Source: Kribbella qitaiheensis (GTDB lineage Bacteria > Actinomycetota > Actinomycetes > Propionibacteriales > Kribbellaceae). Taken from it: DNA of 64,000 nucleotides. Made by a program: the position numbers and the translations under genes. This document shows positions 50,271 to 58,518 of this stretch, in pieces. Location: positions 3,596,001 to 3,660,000 of the forward strand of contig NZ_CP043661.1 in the NCBI RefSeq assembly GCF_014217565.1, written 5' to 3'. Positions within the stretch are counted from its first letter, which is position 1. Every line of letters begins with the position of its first letter. The notes beneath the pieces are model-generated. The model worked only from the letters and a program-made list of their open reading frames with translations. It was not told the DNA's origin and ran no database searches.

Positions 50271-51365
50271 GTGGCCCCCAATTCCAACAAGAACAGCACC
50301 AATGCGCGGATGCGAGCAACCCTCGCCGCCGTCGCGCCTGGTACCGAATTGCGTGAAGGCCTGGAACGGATCCTGCGGGGCCGGACCGGTGCCCTGCTGG
50401 TGCTCGGCCAGGACAAGACTGTCGACTCCATCTCCACCGGCGGTTTCGAGATCGAGGTCGAGTTCACCGCCACCGGCCTGCGCGAGCTGAGCAAGATGGA
50501 CGGCGCGATCATCCTCGATCGCGACATGAGCCGGATGCTGCGCGCCGCCGTGCACCTGATGCCGGACCCGTCCATCCACACCGAGGAGACCGGCACCCGG
50601 CACCGCACCGCCGACCGGGTCGCCCGGCAGACCGGCTTCCCGGTCATCTCGGTCTCCCAGTCGATGCACATCATCGCCTTGTACGTCGACGACCAGCGCT
50701 ACGTGCTCGAGGACTCCGGCGCGATCCTGTCCCGGGCGAACCAGGCACTGGCGACTCTCGAGCGGTACAAGCTGCGCCTCGACGAGGTGTCCGGCACGCT
50801 GTCCGCGCTGGAGATCGAGGACCTCGTCACGGTTCGCGATGTCGCCGCCGTCGCCCAGCGGCTGGAGATGGTCCGCCGGATCGCCACCGAGATCGACGGG
50901 TACGTCGTCGAGCTCGGCACCGACGGCCGGCTGCTCACCCTCCAGCTGAACGAGTTGGTCGCGGGCGTCGCCGGCGAACGGGAACTGGTCGTGCGCGACT
51001 ACCTGCCGCCGTCGACCGGCCGCAAGTCCAAGACGGCCGACGACGTGCTGCTCGAGCTGGACGCCGTCAGCCCGACCGACCTGCTGGACATCGGCCAGGT
51101 CGCCCGCGCCCTGCAGCTGGGTGGCGCCGAGCAGCTCGACGCCGCGGTCACGCCGCGCGGTTACCGGCTGCTGGCCAAGGTGCCGCGCCTTCCGGGTGCG
51201 GTGATCGACCGGCTGATAGAGCACTTCGGCCACCTGCAGAAGCTGCTCGCCGCGAGCATCGACGACCTGCAGACCGTCGACGGCGTCGGCGAGAACCGTG
51301 CCCGCACCGTCCGCGAGGGCCTGTCCCGCCTCGCCGAATCGAGCATCCTCGAGCGGTACGTCTAG
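50271..51365 (+). CDS. disA: DNA integrity scanning diadenylate cyclase DisA
   Basis: 364 residues from GTG 50271, chosen since TAGACT ends 8 bases upstream (leaderless) and homologues start here. [16 protein letters not shown] carries the DGA motif (77-79) and [15 protein letters not shown] the RHRTA motif (110-114) of the c-di-AMP synthase domain; helical spine and C-terminal HhH ([20 protein letters not shown]) follow, binding branched DNA. It makes c-di-AMP unless it meets a DNA lesion. Full length is normal. Followed by a very strong terminator. Confidence 0.97.
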   Translation: MAPNSNKNSTNARMRATLAAVAPGTELREGLERILRGRTGALLVLGQDKTVDSISTGGFEIEVEFTATGLRELSKMDGAIILDRDMSRMLRAAVHLMPDPSIHTEETGTRHRTADRVARQTGFPVISVSQSMHIIALYVDDQRYVLEDSGAILSRANQALATLERYKLRLDEVSGTLSALEIEDLVTVRDVAAVAQRLEMVRRIATEIDGYVVELGTDGRLLTLQLNELVAGVAGERELVVRDYLPPSTGRKSKTADDVLLELDAVSPTDLLDIGQVARALQLGGAEQLDAAVTPRGYRLLAKVPRLPGAVIDRLIEHFGHLQKLLAASIDDLQTVDGVGENRARTVREGLSRLAESSILERYV

Positions 51366-51382
51366 AACTCCTTCGTACTACG

Positions 51383-51424
51383 AAGGCGCGGCGCCGGCGG
51401 AACTTTCCGCCGGCGCCGCGCCTT
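51383..51424 (+). terminator. 18-bp perfect GC hairpin after disA
   Basis: AAGGCGCGGCGCCGGCGG, a 6-base AACTTT loop and its exact complement. A second small hairpin, CTTCGTA/TACGAAG-type, lies just before it. Ends in CTT with TCTC after. Clear terminator for disA, 18 bases after the stop. Confidence 0.85.
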
Positions 51425-51445
51425 CTCGTGCTGCCCCGAATCCAC

Positions 51446-51512
51446 TTGCCGGATCAGCGATCACTGAGTAATACTCCAGATGGAACATTCAGGGTGGATC
51501 AATCCAGATGGA
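51446..51512 (+). promoter_or_regulatory. padR-MFS promoter with two TCCAGATGGA operators
   Basis: TTGCCG (51446-51451), a 17-base spacer and TAATAC (51469-51474) form a near-consensus promoter. TCCAGATGGA, itself a dyad (TCCA-GA-TGGA), occurs at 51475-51484 and 51503-51512, centres 28 bases apart, directly downstream of the -10. Occupation by PadR would block its own operon. Confidence 0.65.
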
Positions 51513-51517
51513 GGAGC

Positions 51518-52090
51518 ATGCGAGAGCTGACGCCCCTGGCGATCGCCGTGCTGGCGTTGCTGAACGAACAGCCGATGCACGCGTACGAGATGTACCAACT
51601 GCTGCTGGCCCGGCAGAACCATCGACTGGTGAAGGTGCGGCCGGGTTCGCTCTACCACACGGTGGAACGGCTGGCCGGGCAGGAGTTCGTCCGCGCCACC
51701 GGCACCGAACGGGCCGGCAACCGCCCCGAGCGGACGACGTACGCGATCACCCCCGACGGCCAACGCGCGCTGATGAAGCGGGTCCGGACCGGCATCGAGA
51801 AGTACGAGTACGAGTACCCGCTGTTCCCCGTCGTACTGAGCGAGGCGCACAACCTCGACTCCGAGGACGCCCTGGCCAGGCTCCGGAGCCGGGTCGAAGA
51901 ACTGGACGTGGCGGTGGCCGAGTTCGAGGCGACGATCGCCGACGTCCGGGCCCGCGAGGTGCCGGAGCAGTTCTGGATGGCCGGCGATTTCAACCGGGCC
52001 CAGATGGCCGGTGAACGTGAGTGGCTGAACACCCTGATCAAACGCATCGAGAGCAAGGACTTGGCATGGTCACACCGCAAGAACAAGTGA
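51518..52090 (+). CDS. PadR family transcriptional regulator
   Basis: 190 residues from ATG 51518 with GGAGGAG close before it. RELTPLAIAVLALLNEQPMH, AYEMYQLLLARQNHRLVKVR, PGSLYHTVERLAGQEFV and the wing RPERTTYAITPDGQRAL form the PadR winged helix; ~100-190 is the Vir_C-type dimerisation coiled coil, including RAREVPEQFWMAGDFNRAQM. PadR repressors are released by phenolics or drugs. Its last 25 bases overlap the start of the MFS exporter gene, so the two are one operon. Confidence 0.93.
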   Translation: MRELTPLAIAVLALLNEQPMHAYEMYQLLLARQNHRLVKVRPGSLYHTVERLAGQEFVRATGTERAGNRPERTTYAITPDGQRALMKRVRTGIEKYEYEYPLFPVVLSEAHNLDSEDALARLRSRVEELDVAVAEFEATIADVRAREVPEQFWMAGDFNRAQMAGEREWLNTLIKRIESKDLAWSHRKNK

Positions 52091-53574
52091 AGCCGGACGT
52101 GAGGCCGTGGCCCGCCCTGTGGGCCCTGGTCCTCGGCTTCTTCATGATCCTGATCGACTCCACCATCGTCTCGGTGGCGACACCGGCGATCCTGACCGAC
52201 CTGAACTCCGATGTCGGCACCGTGGTCTGGGTGACGAGTGCCTACCTGCTCGCGTACGCCGTCCCGCTGCTGATCACCGGACGGCTCGGCGACAAGATCG
52301 GCCCGAAGAAGCTCTACCTGGCCGGGCTGATCGTCTTCACCCTGGCGTCGGTCTGGTGCGGGTTCACCGGCACGATCGAGATGCTGATCGTGGCCCGGGT
52401 CTTCCAGGGCCTCGGCGCGTCGATGATGACGCCGCAGACGATGGCCGTGATCACCCGGATCTTCCCGCCGGACCAGCGCGGCCGGGCGATGAGCCTGTGG
52501 GGCGCGACGGCCGGCGTGGCCATCCTGGTCGGGCCGATCCTCGGTGGCGTCCTGGTCGACAGCCTCGGCTGGCAGTGGATCTTCTTCATCAACGCGCCGG
52601 TCGGCGTGATCGGGTTCGTGCTGGCGATGCGGCTGGTGCCGGACCTGCCGACGCACGAGCACAAGTTCGACCTGATCGGGGTCGCGCTGAGCACGATCGG
52701 GCTGTTCTGCCTGGTGTTCGGCATCCAGGAGGGACAGAAGTACGACTGGGGCCAGATCAAGGGCCCGCTGTCGGTCTGGTCGCTGATCATCGCCGGCCTG
52801 GTGGTGATCGGGATCTTCTTGGTCTGGCAGGCCCGCAACAAGGGTGAGCCGCTGCTGCCGCTGACGTTGTTCAAGGACCTGAACTTCTCGCTGGCGAACA
52901 TCGCGATCACCACGGTCGGGTTCGCGATCACCGCGATGGCCTTCCCGTTGATGCTGTACGCGCAGGAGGTCCGTGGTCTCAGCCCGACGCGGGCGGCTCT
53001 GCTGTTCGTTCCGATGGCCGTCATCTCCGGCGGGCTGGCACCCTTCGTCGGCCGGTTGACCGACCGGACGCCGCCGCGGTTCATCGCCGGCTTCGGCCTG
53101 CTCTGCTGCTCGGCGTCGATGTTCTGGCTGAGCAAGGCGATCGAGCCGACCGCACCGATCTGGAAGATCCTGCTCCCGCTCGCTTTGCTCGGGGTGGCGA
53201 ACGGCTTCATGTGGGCGCCGATCGGCACGACGGCGACCCGGAACCTGCCGATGCACCAGGCCGGTGCGGGCGCGGGCGTCTACAACACCACCCGTCAGAT
53301 CGGCGCCGTCCTCGGCAGCGCGGGTATCGCCGTACTGATGGAGTCGCGACTTGCTGCGAACCTGCCGGCGGCGCCCGGCGGCGGTGGCGAAGCAGGCGTG
53401 GGTGGCGGGAAACTGCCGGCCGCGTTGCAGCAGGGATTCAGTGACGCGATGGCGCAGGCGATCCTGTTGCCGGCAGCCGTCCTGATCATCGGCCTGATCG
53501 CCGTACTGATGTTCACCAAGCCCAAGCACCTGCAGCGTCCGGCCGACGCGCCGGTCGCGGCAGAAGCCGGCTAG
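52066..53574 (+). CDS. DHA2-family (14-TM) multidrug MFS transporter
   Basis: 502 residues from ATG 52066, inside the end of padR. WALVLGFFMILIDSTIVSVA opens helix 1 with the Asp typical of EmrB/QacA exporters; GRLGDKIGPKKLYLAGLIVF is the loop 2-3 motif, WGATAGVAILVGPILGGVLV motif C of antiporters in helix 5. Fourteen hydrophobic segments are visible. The Gly-rich loop PAAPGGGGEAGVGGGKLPAA before the last helix is variable in the family. Drug/proton antiport is expected, induced through PadR. It ends on a CTAG stop shared with the convergent gene. Confidence 0.94.
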   Translation: MVTPQEQVKPDVRPWPALWALVLGFFMILIDSTIVSVATPAILTDLNSDVGTVVWVTSAYLLAYAVPLLITGRLGDKIGPKKLYLAGLIVFTLASVWCGFTGTIEMLIVARVFQGLGASMMTPQTMAVITRIFPPDQRGRAMSLWGATAGVAILVGPILGGVLVDSLGWQWIFFINAPVGVIGFVLAMRLVPDLPTHEHKFDLIGVALSTIGLFCLVFGIQEGQKYDWGQIKGPLSVWSLIIAGLVVIGIFLVWQARNKGEPLLPLTLFKDLNFSLANIAITTVGFAITAMAFPLMLYAQEVRGLSPTRAALLFVPMAVISGGLAPFVGRLTDRTPPRFIAGFGLLCCSASMFWLSKAIEPTAPIWKILLPLALLGVANGFMWAPIGTTATRNLPMHQAGAGAGVYNTTRQIGAVLGSAGIAVLMESRLAANLPAAPGGGGEAGVGGGKLPAALQQGFSDAMAQAILLPAAVLIIGLIAVLMFTKPKHLQRPADAPVAAEAG

Positions 53575-54245
53575 CCGATCTGGAACGCTTGCGTGACCGA
53601 GGCCTGTCCGTCATAGACGGCCTTGGCCACGTACGTTCCGGGCTTGGCGAGCGGCTGACCCGGGAGACAGCCGGGCGCCGACCGGCGCCCGTTCCAGAGC
53701 ACCGTCGTACCGGAAACCTTGCCCTTGGCAACAGGGAAGGTGGTGCGCGGAATCGCCTGCTCACAGTGGGTCGAGGTCCAGATCTGATCATTGCCGGAGG
53801 CAATCGTCAGGGACAGCACGGTCGGATCGATCGAGGCCTTGCACTCGTCGCCGAGCGCGGTCAGCTGGATCCCGAAGTTGAGCGCGGCGCCCGAGGCGAT
53901 CGCCCGGGCGGCCGGGATCAGATCGATCCGGACATCCGAGCCGGTGCACTTCGCGTCCTTCGGCGTCGTCGGTGTCGACGGCTTGCCGGTGGTCTTCGTC
54001 GTCCTGCCCGTCGTCGGCCGGTCGGTGGGCGTCGAGGACGGCGTCGTGCTTGGACCGGCAGACGGCCCCGAGCTCGGTGTCTGGCCGGGATCTGTGGCCG
54101 CCGTGTTCTTCGGATCCTCGCCACCGCCGCTGAACAGACTGATGAGCAGCACCAGCAGGACCACGCTGACGGCGAGGAGGAGCCCCCGCCGGAACCAGTA
54201 GACACTGGCGGGCAGGTGCCCGACCGGTCGGAGCAGGCTGCTCAT
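53571..54245 (-). CDS. membrane-anchored extracytoplasmic protein, Thr/Pro linker
   Basis: 224 residues. One membrane span at ~21-42 (LLLAVSVVLLVLLISLFSGG) leaves the rest outside. Residues ~45-100 are a Thr/Ser/Pro/Gly linker (GPSAGPSTTPSSTPTDRPTT), then a beta-rich domain with four Cys: DAKCTGSDVRIDLIPAARAI, LTALGDECKASIDPTVLSLT, TSTHCEQAIPRTTFPVAKGK and RSAPGCLPGQPLAKPGTYVA. It resembles actinobacterial proteins annotated only as hypothetical; the fold looks immunoglobulin-like. Divergent from mutY with a 23-base gap. Function unknown. Confidence 0.75.
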   Translation of the reverse strand: MSSLLRPVGHLPASVYWFRRGLLLAVSVVLLVLLISLFSGGGEDPKNTAATDPGQTPSSGPSAGPSTTPSSTPTDRPTTGRTTKTTGKPSTPTTPKDAKCTGSDVRIDLIPAARAIASGAALNFGIQLTALGDECKASIDPTVLSLTIASGNDQIWTSTHCEQAIPRTTFPVAKGKVSGTTVLWNGRRSAPGCLPGQPLAKPGTYVAKAVYDGQASVTQAFQIG

Positions 54246-54268
54246 GCTGGCACCTTAGTGTCAGGATT

Positions 54269-55171
54269 GTGCTCGACATGTCAGACTCGCCGCTCCCCAC
54301 CGCATCAGCCCTGCACGAGCCCGTCCTGGACTGGTACGTAGGGAACGCCCGCTCGTTGCCCTGGCGGGAGCCGGACGCGGGCGCGTGGGCCGTGATGGTC
54401 AGCGAGTTCATGCTGCAGCAGACACCGGTCGCCCGCGTGCTCCCGGCGTACAGGACGTGGTTGGAGCGGTGGCCGAAGCCGGCCGACCTGGCTGCAGAGG
54501 CGCCAGGCGAGGCTGTGCGGGCCTGGGACCGCCTGGGGTACCCACGGCGCGCTCTGCGGCTGCACGCGGCTGCCAAGGCGATTGTGGAGCAGCACGGCGG
54601 CGTAGTACCAGATGACCACGCTGCACTGCTCGCGCTGCCGGGTGTGGGGACGTACACGGCTGCTGCGATCGCGTCGTTCGCGTACGGGCAGCGGCACGCA
54701 GTGGTGGACACCAACGTGCGACGGGTCTTCGCCCGTGCGCTGACGGGGAGTGCGCAGCCGAGCATCTCGCCGACTGCGGCGGACCTGCGGCTCGCGGTCT
54801 CGGCACTGCCGGAGGACGAGCCCACTGCCGCGCGCTGGGCGGTCGCGACGATGGAGCTGGGCGCGCTGGTGTGCACAGCTCGGTCACCGCGCTGCGGCGA
54901 GTGCCCGATCCGTAGCCGATGCGCTTGGGTGCTCGCCGGGAGTCCGCCGTACGACGGACCGGCGCGCAAGGGGCAGACCTACGAGGGGACCGACCGGCAG
55001 GTCCGCGGCCGTCTACTCGCCGTACTGCGGGCTGCCGCCGGCCCGGTGCCGAAGGGTGAGCTCGACGCGTGCTGGCCTGAACAGGCGCAGCGTGAACGTG
55101 CACTCGACGGACTGGTCGCAGACGGCCTCGTGGATCCGCTGCCACGCGCCCGCTACCGCCTCCCGCAATGA
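54269..55171 (+). CDS. mutY: A/G-specific adenine glycosylase MutY
   Basis: 300 residues from GTG 54269 (ATG 54278 possible). WAVMVSEFMLQQTPVARVLP holds the catalytic Glu, LLALPGVGTYTAAAIASFAY the helix-hairpin-helix, HAVVDTNVRRVFARAL the catalytic Asp, and CTARSPRCGECPIRSRC the 4Fe-4S loop with C-x6-C-x2-C-x5-C spacing. It removes adenine opposite 8-oxoguanine. The C-terminal Nudix-like OG-recognition domain is reduced to ~75 residues, as usual in actinobacteria. Two strong hairpins follow in the convergent gap. Confidence 0.96.
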   Translation: MLDMSDSPLPTASALHEPVLDWYVGNARSLPWREPDAGAWAVMVSEFMLQQTPVARVLPAYRTWLERWPKPADLAAEAPGEAVRAWDRLGYPRRALRLHAAAKAIVEQHGGVVPDDHAALLALPGVGTYTAAAIASFAYGQRHAVVDTNVRRVFARALTGSAQPSISPTAADLRLAVSALPEDEPTAARWAVATMELGALVCTARSPRCGECPIRSRCAWVLAGSPPYDGPARKGQTYEGTDRQVRGRLLAVLRAAAGPVPKGELDACWPEQAQRERALDGLVADGLVDPLPRARYRLPQ

Positions 55172-55173
55172 CG

Positions 55174-55277
55174 TTGCGTCCGAAGAGGCGTGGGTCAGGA
55201 CCCACGGTGATTCGGACGCAAGCGGGGTGTGGGCGTGCTGGAAGCCGGCCTGGGGTCACGCGACCCCGGCCGGCTTC
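55174..55277. terminator. two large hairpins between mutY and filP-like gene
   Basis: The first pairs TTGCGTCCGAA (55174-55184) with TTCGGACGCAA (55211-55221) and nests CGTGGGT/ACCCACG inside. The second pairs GAAGCCGGCCTGGGGTC (55241-55257) with GACCCCGGCCGGCTTC (55262-55277), one bulged T. They separate convergent transcripts, the first best placed for mutY and the second for the coiled-coil gene. Confidence 0.75.
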
Positions 55278-55304
55278 AGCGGATGAAGCAATAGCGGGTG
55301 GTGC

Positions 55305-56258
55305 TCAGTTCTTCTTGCTGCTGTTCGCCGTCGCCTCGTCGGCGTCGTCGGTGAGCAGGTCCAGCGGCATCGCCGGGCTGCCGGACAACGTGGCCAGCAT
55401 CTGCCGGACGTTGGTCAGCTGCGCGTTGATGCTGTCACGACGCTGCGTCGCGGCCGCGAGCTCACGCTCGGACTCGGCGCGGATCCGCTCGGACTTGTCC
55501 TTCGCGGCGGCGACGATCTCCTGGGCCTGACGGTTGGCGTCGGCCAGCTGCTGCTGGGCCAGGCGCTCGGCCTCGGAGCGGGACCGGTCGGCTTCGCGCT
55601 GCACCTGGGTCGCACGGTCGGTGACCGCGGCCAACTGCTGCTCGGCCAGCGCCGTCCGGGCGGCGAACTCCTGCTCGACCTTGCCACGGCGCTCGGCCAG
55701 GGTGGTCTCGAAGGCAGCCGCTGCCTGGGCGGACTTGGCCCGCTCCTGCTCGTACAGCGCCTGGGCCTCGCTGCGGCGCGCGGTGGCGTCGCGCTCGGCC
55801 TCGTCACGCATGTCGTCGGCCTGGGTCCGCGCCTCTTCGAGGATGCGGGCAGCCTCGGCGTCGACCTCGCTCTTCCAGTCCAGGGAGTACTGCTCGGCCT
55901 CCTTGCGGACCTTCTTGGCGTGCCCTTCGGCGTCGGCGACGATCGCCTCGGAGTCGGTCCGGGCCCGGGTGACCAGATCGCGCGCCTCGTCGTCGGCCAG
56001 CGACAGGATCTTCGCCACCCGCTCACCGAACTCGGTGAAGGTGGGCTTGCGGTCCTTGTTGTCTTCCTGCGCCGAAATGACGGCCGACTCGGCGGCGTCC
56101 GTCCGGCTCTGCAGCTCCTGCACGTGCCGCTGCAACTGCTCGGACTGCTGCTGCAGTGCGGTCAGCGAGGTGGTCAGCTCGCGAACGTGCTGGTCCACCT
56201 GGGCAGGCTCGTAGCCACGCAGAACGGTGCGGAACGGGGTTGGGGCTTCACTGCTCAT
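55305..56258 (-). CDS. filP: FilP-like coiled-coil protein with DivIVA-type N-terminus
   Basis: 317 residues. PFRTVLRGYEPAQVDQHVRE is the DivIVA-like membrane/polar targeting start; from ~25 to 290 the chain is a nearly unbroken coiled coil (LTALQQQSEQLQRHVQELQS, AEQYSLDWKSEVDAEAARIL, QREADRSRSEAERLAQQQLA) and ends DDADEATANSSKKN. Length and layout match Streptomyces FilP (SCO5396), an intermediate filament-like protein that stiffens hyphal tips and was first called cellulose-binding. The larger coiled-coil gene lies 72 bases upstream on the same strand, as scy (SCO5397) does in Streptomyces. Confidence 0.82.
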   Translation of the reverse strand: MSSEAPTPFRTVLRGYEPAQVDQHVRELTTSLTALQQQSEQLQRHVQELQSRTDAAESAVISAQEDNKDRKPTFTEFGERVAKILSLADDEARDLVTRARTDSEAIVADAEGHAKKVRKEAEQYSLDWKSEVDAEAARILEEARTQADDMRDEAERDATARRSEAQALYEQERAKSAQAAAAFETTLAERRGKVEQEFAARTALAEQQLAAVTDRATQVQREADRSRSEAERLAQQQLADANRQAQEIVAAAKDKSERIRAESERELAAATQRRDSINAQLTNVRQMLATLSGSPAMPLDLLTDDADEATANSSKKN

Positions 56259-56330
56259 GTCTTCTGATGCTCACTTCGGTGGGTGGGTGGATCACACATT
56301 GTCACTGACAAGGATCTGACTGTCACGTCC

Positions 56331-58430
56331 TCATCCTGATTCCCCCGTGGAACCCTCGCCACCGGACATTCCACCACCTGCATGGAAGCCAGGGATAGCG
56401 AGTGCCTCGATCACACCCGAAAGCTGGGTGAGCTCCTTGGTGATCTCGTCACGGCGCTGGTTCAGCGCCGCGACCCTCGCCTCGGCGTCGGCGAGAAGTT
56501 TACGGGCCTGCGCGCGCAGCTCGTCGGCGTGCTCGCGGGCCTGCGCCTCGAGCCCCTGGGCCTCGGCGCGGGACTTGCGGATCAGCTCGTGCGACTGCCG
56601 CTGGGCGTCGGCGAGATCGGTCGCGGCCCGCTCGCGCAGTACCTGCGTGCTGGACTCGGCCTCGGCCTCGCGCCGGTTGGCCCGGTCGACGATTTCCTTG
56701 GCCTCGACCGAAGCGGCCGCCTTCAGGCGGTCGGCCTTCGCCTGGGCCTGCGCGGTCAGCCGCTCGGACTGCTGGGTCGCATCCGCCAGCAGGGACTGTG
56801 CCTGGACGGTCAGCTCGGCGTTGTTCTTCGCGGCCGCGCTCTGAGCCTCTTCGAGCTCCTTGGCGACCGCGGCCTGGGTCTCCCGCAGCCGGCTCGTCGA
56901 CCGGCTGATCACCCGGCGCAGGTGCGCGCGCTTCTCCTTGGCCAACTGTGCGACGTCCACAGCGGCCTGGTCGCGGATGGCCTGGGCCTCCCGCTCGGCG
57001 GCGGCAACCAGCTCGTCGACCGTCTTCCTGCTCCAGGCCGTCTGCTTCTCGGCCTCGGCCAGCGCGGCCTCGGCGGCCCGGTTCGCGTCCTCAACGATCC
57101 GCTGCGCCTCGCCGGACGCCGTCCGGCGGTCCGCCTCGATGCTGTCGACGACCAACTTGGCCTGCGCCCGCGCGTCGGCCATCAGCCGTTCGTTGGCGCC
57201 CTCGGCCTCGGCCTTCTGCTCGGCGATGTCGTCGAGCGCGGCGGTCCGGAGCTTGTCGATCTCGAGCGTGATGGCCGCTAGCTTGGCCCGCTCGGTCTCC
57301 TCCAGCTCGGCCGTCCGTCGTTCCAGCTCGGACCGGTTCTCGCCGCGGAGGCGCTCGATCTCGGCATGCGCCTCGGCGATCTCGGTCCTGGACCGTTCCC
57401 GGGCGGCCTCGGCCTCACGCTCGACGGAGGTCCGCAGTTCGCTCGCCTCGGACTCCGCCCGGGCGATCAGCTCGGCCTCGGTCCGGACCGCGGCCTGGGA
57501 AACCAGCCGGGCCTGCTCACCCGCGTCCGCGACCAGCTGCTGCGCTTCCCGGCTGGCACGTTCGACGTTGTGCTGCGCGGCCTCCCGGGCAAGCCGCGCA
57601 TCTTCGATCAGCTCGTCGGCATCTTCCTTCAGCCGGCCCGCTTCCGCTTCGGCAGCCGCGATCCTGCGGGCTGCCGCGGCCTGTGACTCGGCCCGCAGTT
57701 CGTCAGCGGCGGCCTGGGCCTCCGACCGCATCTGCTCGGCAGCCGCGGTCGCTTCGCTGGTGACCCGCTCCGCCTCGGCCAACGCGTCGGCCTTGACCCG
57801 CTCGGCCTCGGCCTCCGAGTCGGCCCGCAACTTCTCGGCCGCGGCTTCGGACTCGGCCCGCAACCTGTCAGCGGTGCTCTCCGACTCGGCGCGCAGGCGC
57901 TCGGCGCGCTCGGCCGCGTCCGCGCGAACCTGATCGGCACGCTCCTCCGAATCGTTCCGCAGTTGCTGTGCGGTCTGCTCGGACTCGACGCGGAGCTGCT
58001 CGGCCTGCTGCTCAGAATCAGTGCGGAGCTGCTCGGCTCGCTGCTCGGACTCGGCGCGAAGCTGCTCGGCCCGCTGCTCGGACTCGCTGCGGAGCCGCTC
58101 GGCCCGCTGCTCCGACTCGGTACGGAGTTGTTCGGCGGCGTGCTCGGCGTCCTTCAGCAGGCGCTGGGCGGCGGCCGTCGCCTCGGCGCGCACCTTCCGC
58201 GCCGCCTGGTCGGCCTCCTCGCGCAGTCGCGCCGACTCGACCCGGATCCGCTCGGCCGAGGCGAGGGCGGTGTCGTTCTCGTACTCCGCCTGCTCGCGCA
58301 AGGTGTCGGCGATCCGCTGTGCTCGCTCGAGCACTCCACCCGCTTGCCGCACGCCAAAGGAACCGGCGTCGGGGACCGGTTCCTGGGTCAACGGCAGACG
58401 CGGGGCGTCCATGCGACGAGATGATTCCAT
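56331..58430 (-). CDS. scy: Scy-like long coiled-coil polarity protein
   Basis: 699 residues from ATG 58430 with GAGAGGGGG upstream. After a short head (GSFGVRQAGGVLERAQRIAD) the rest is Ala/Glu/Arg coiled coil. Residues ~85-205 are about ten 11-residue units of the form ESEQRAEQLRA, an unbroken hendecad array with a matching 33-bp DNA periodicity around 57830-58130. Streptomyces Scy (~1,300 residues) builds the polarisome and recruits FilP and DivIVA; this one is about half that size. The tail ALAIPGFHAGGGMSGGEG is Gly-rich. Function by analogy: tip growth or pole organisation. Confidence 0.8.
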   Translation of the reverse strand: MESSRRMDAPRLPLTQEPVPDAGSFGVRQAGGVLERAQRIADTLREQAEYENDTALASAERIRVESARLREEADQAARKVRAEATAAAQRLLKDAEHAAEQLRTESEQRAERLRSESEQRAEQLRAESEQRAEQLRTDSEQQAEQLRVESEQTAQQLRNDSEERADQVRADAAERAERLRAESESTADRLRAESEAAAEKLRADSEAEAERVKADALAEAERVTSEATAAAEQMRSEAQAAADELRAESQAAAARRIAAAEAEAGRLKEDADELIEDARLAREAAQHNVERASREAQQLVADAGEQARLVSQAAVRTEAELIARAESEASELRTSVEREAEAARERSRTEIAEAHAEIERLRGENRSELERRTAELEETERAKLAAITLEIDKLRTAALDDIAEQKAEAEGANERLMADARAQAKLVVDSIEADRRTASGEAQRIVEDANRAAEAALAEAEKQTAWSRKTVDELVAAAEREAQAIRDQAAVDVAQLAKEKRAHLRRVISRSTSRLRETQAAVAKELEEAQSAAAKNNAELTVQAQSLLADATQQSERLTAQAQAKADRLKAAASVEAKEIVDRANRREAEAESSTQVLRERAATDLADAQRQSHELIRKSRAEAQGLEAQAREHADELRAQARKLLADAEARVAALNQRRDEITKELTQLSGVIEALAIPGFHAGGGMSGGEGSTGESG

Positions 58431-58518
58431 CTCCGACCCCCTCTCCAACAGTCCGGGTCCACTAGACGCAGTCACGCTCTTACAACGAGCCACATTGGGC
58501 GACGGGTAACTTCTTTTC

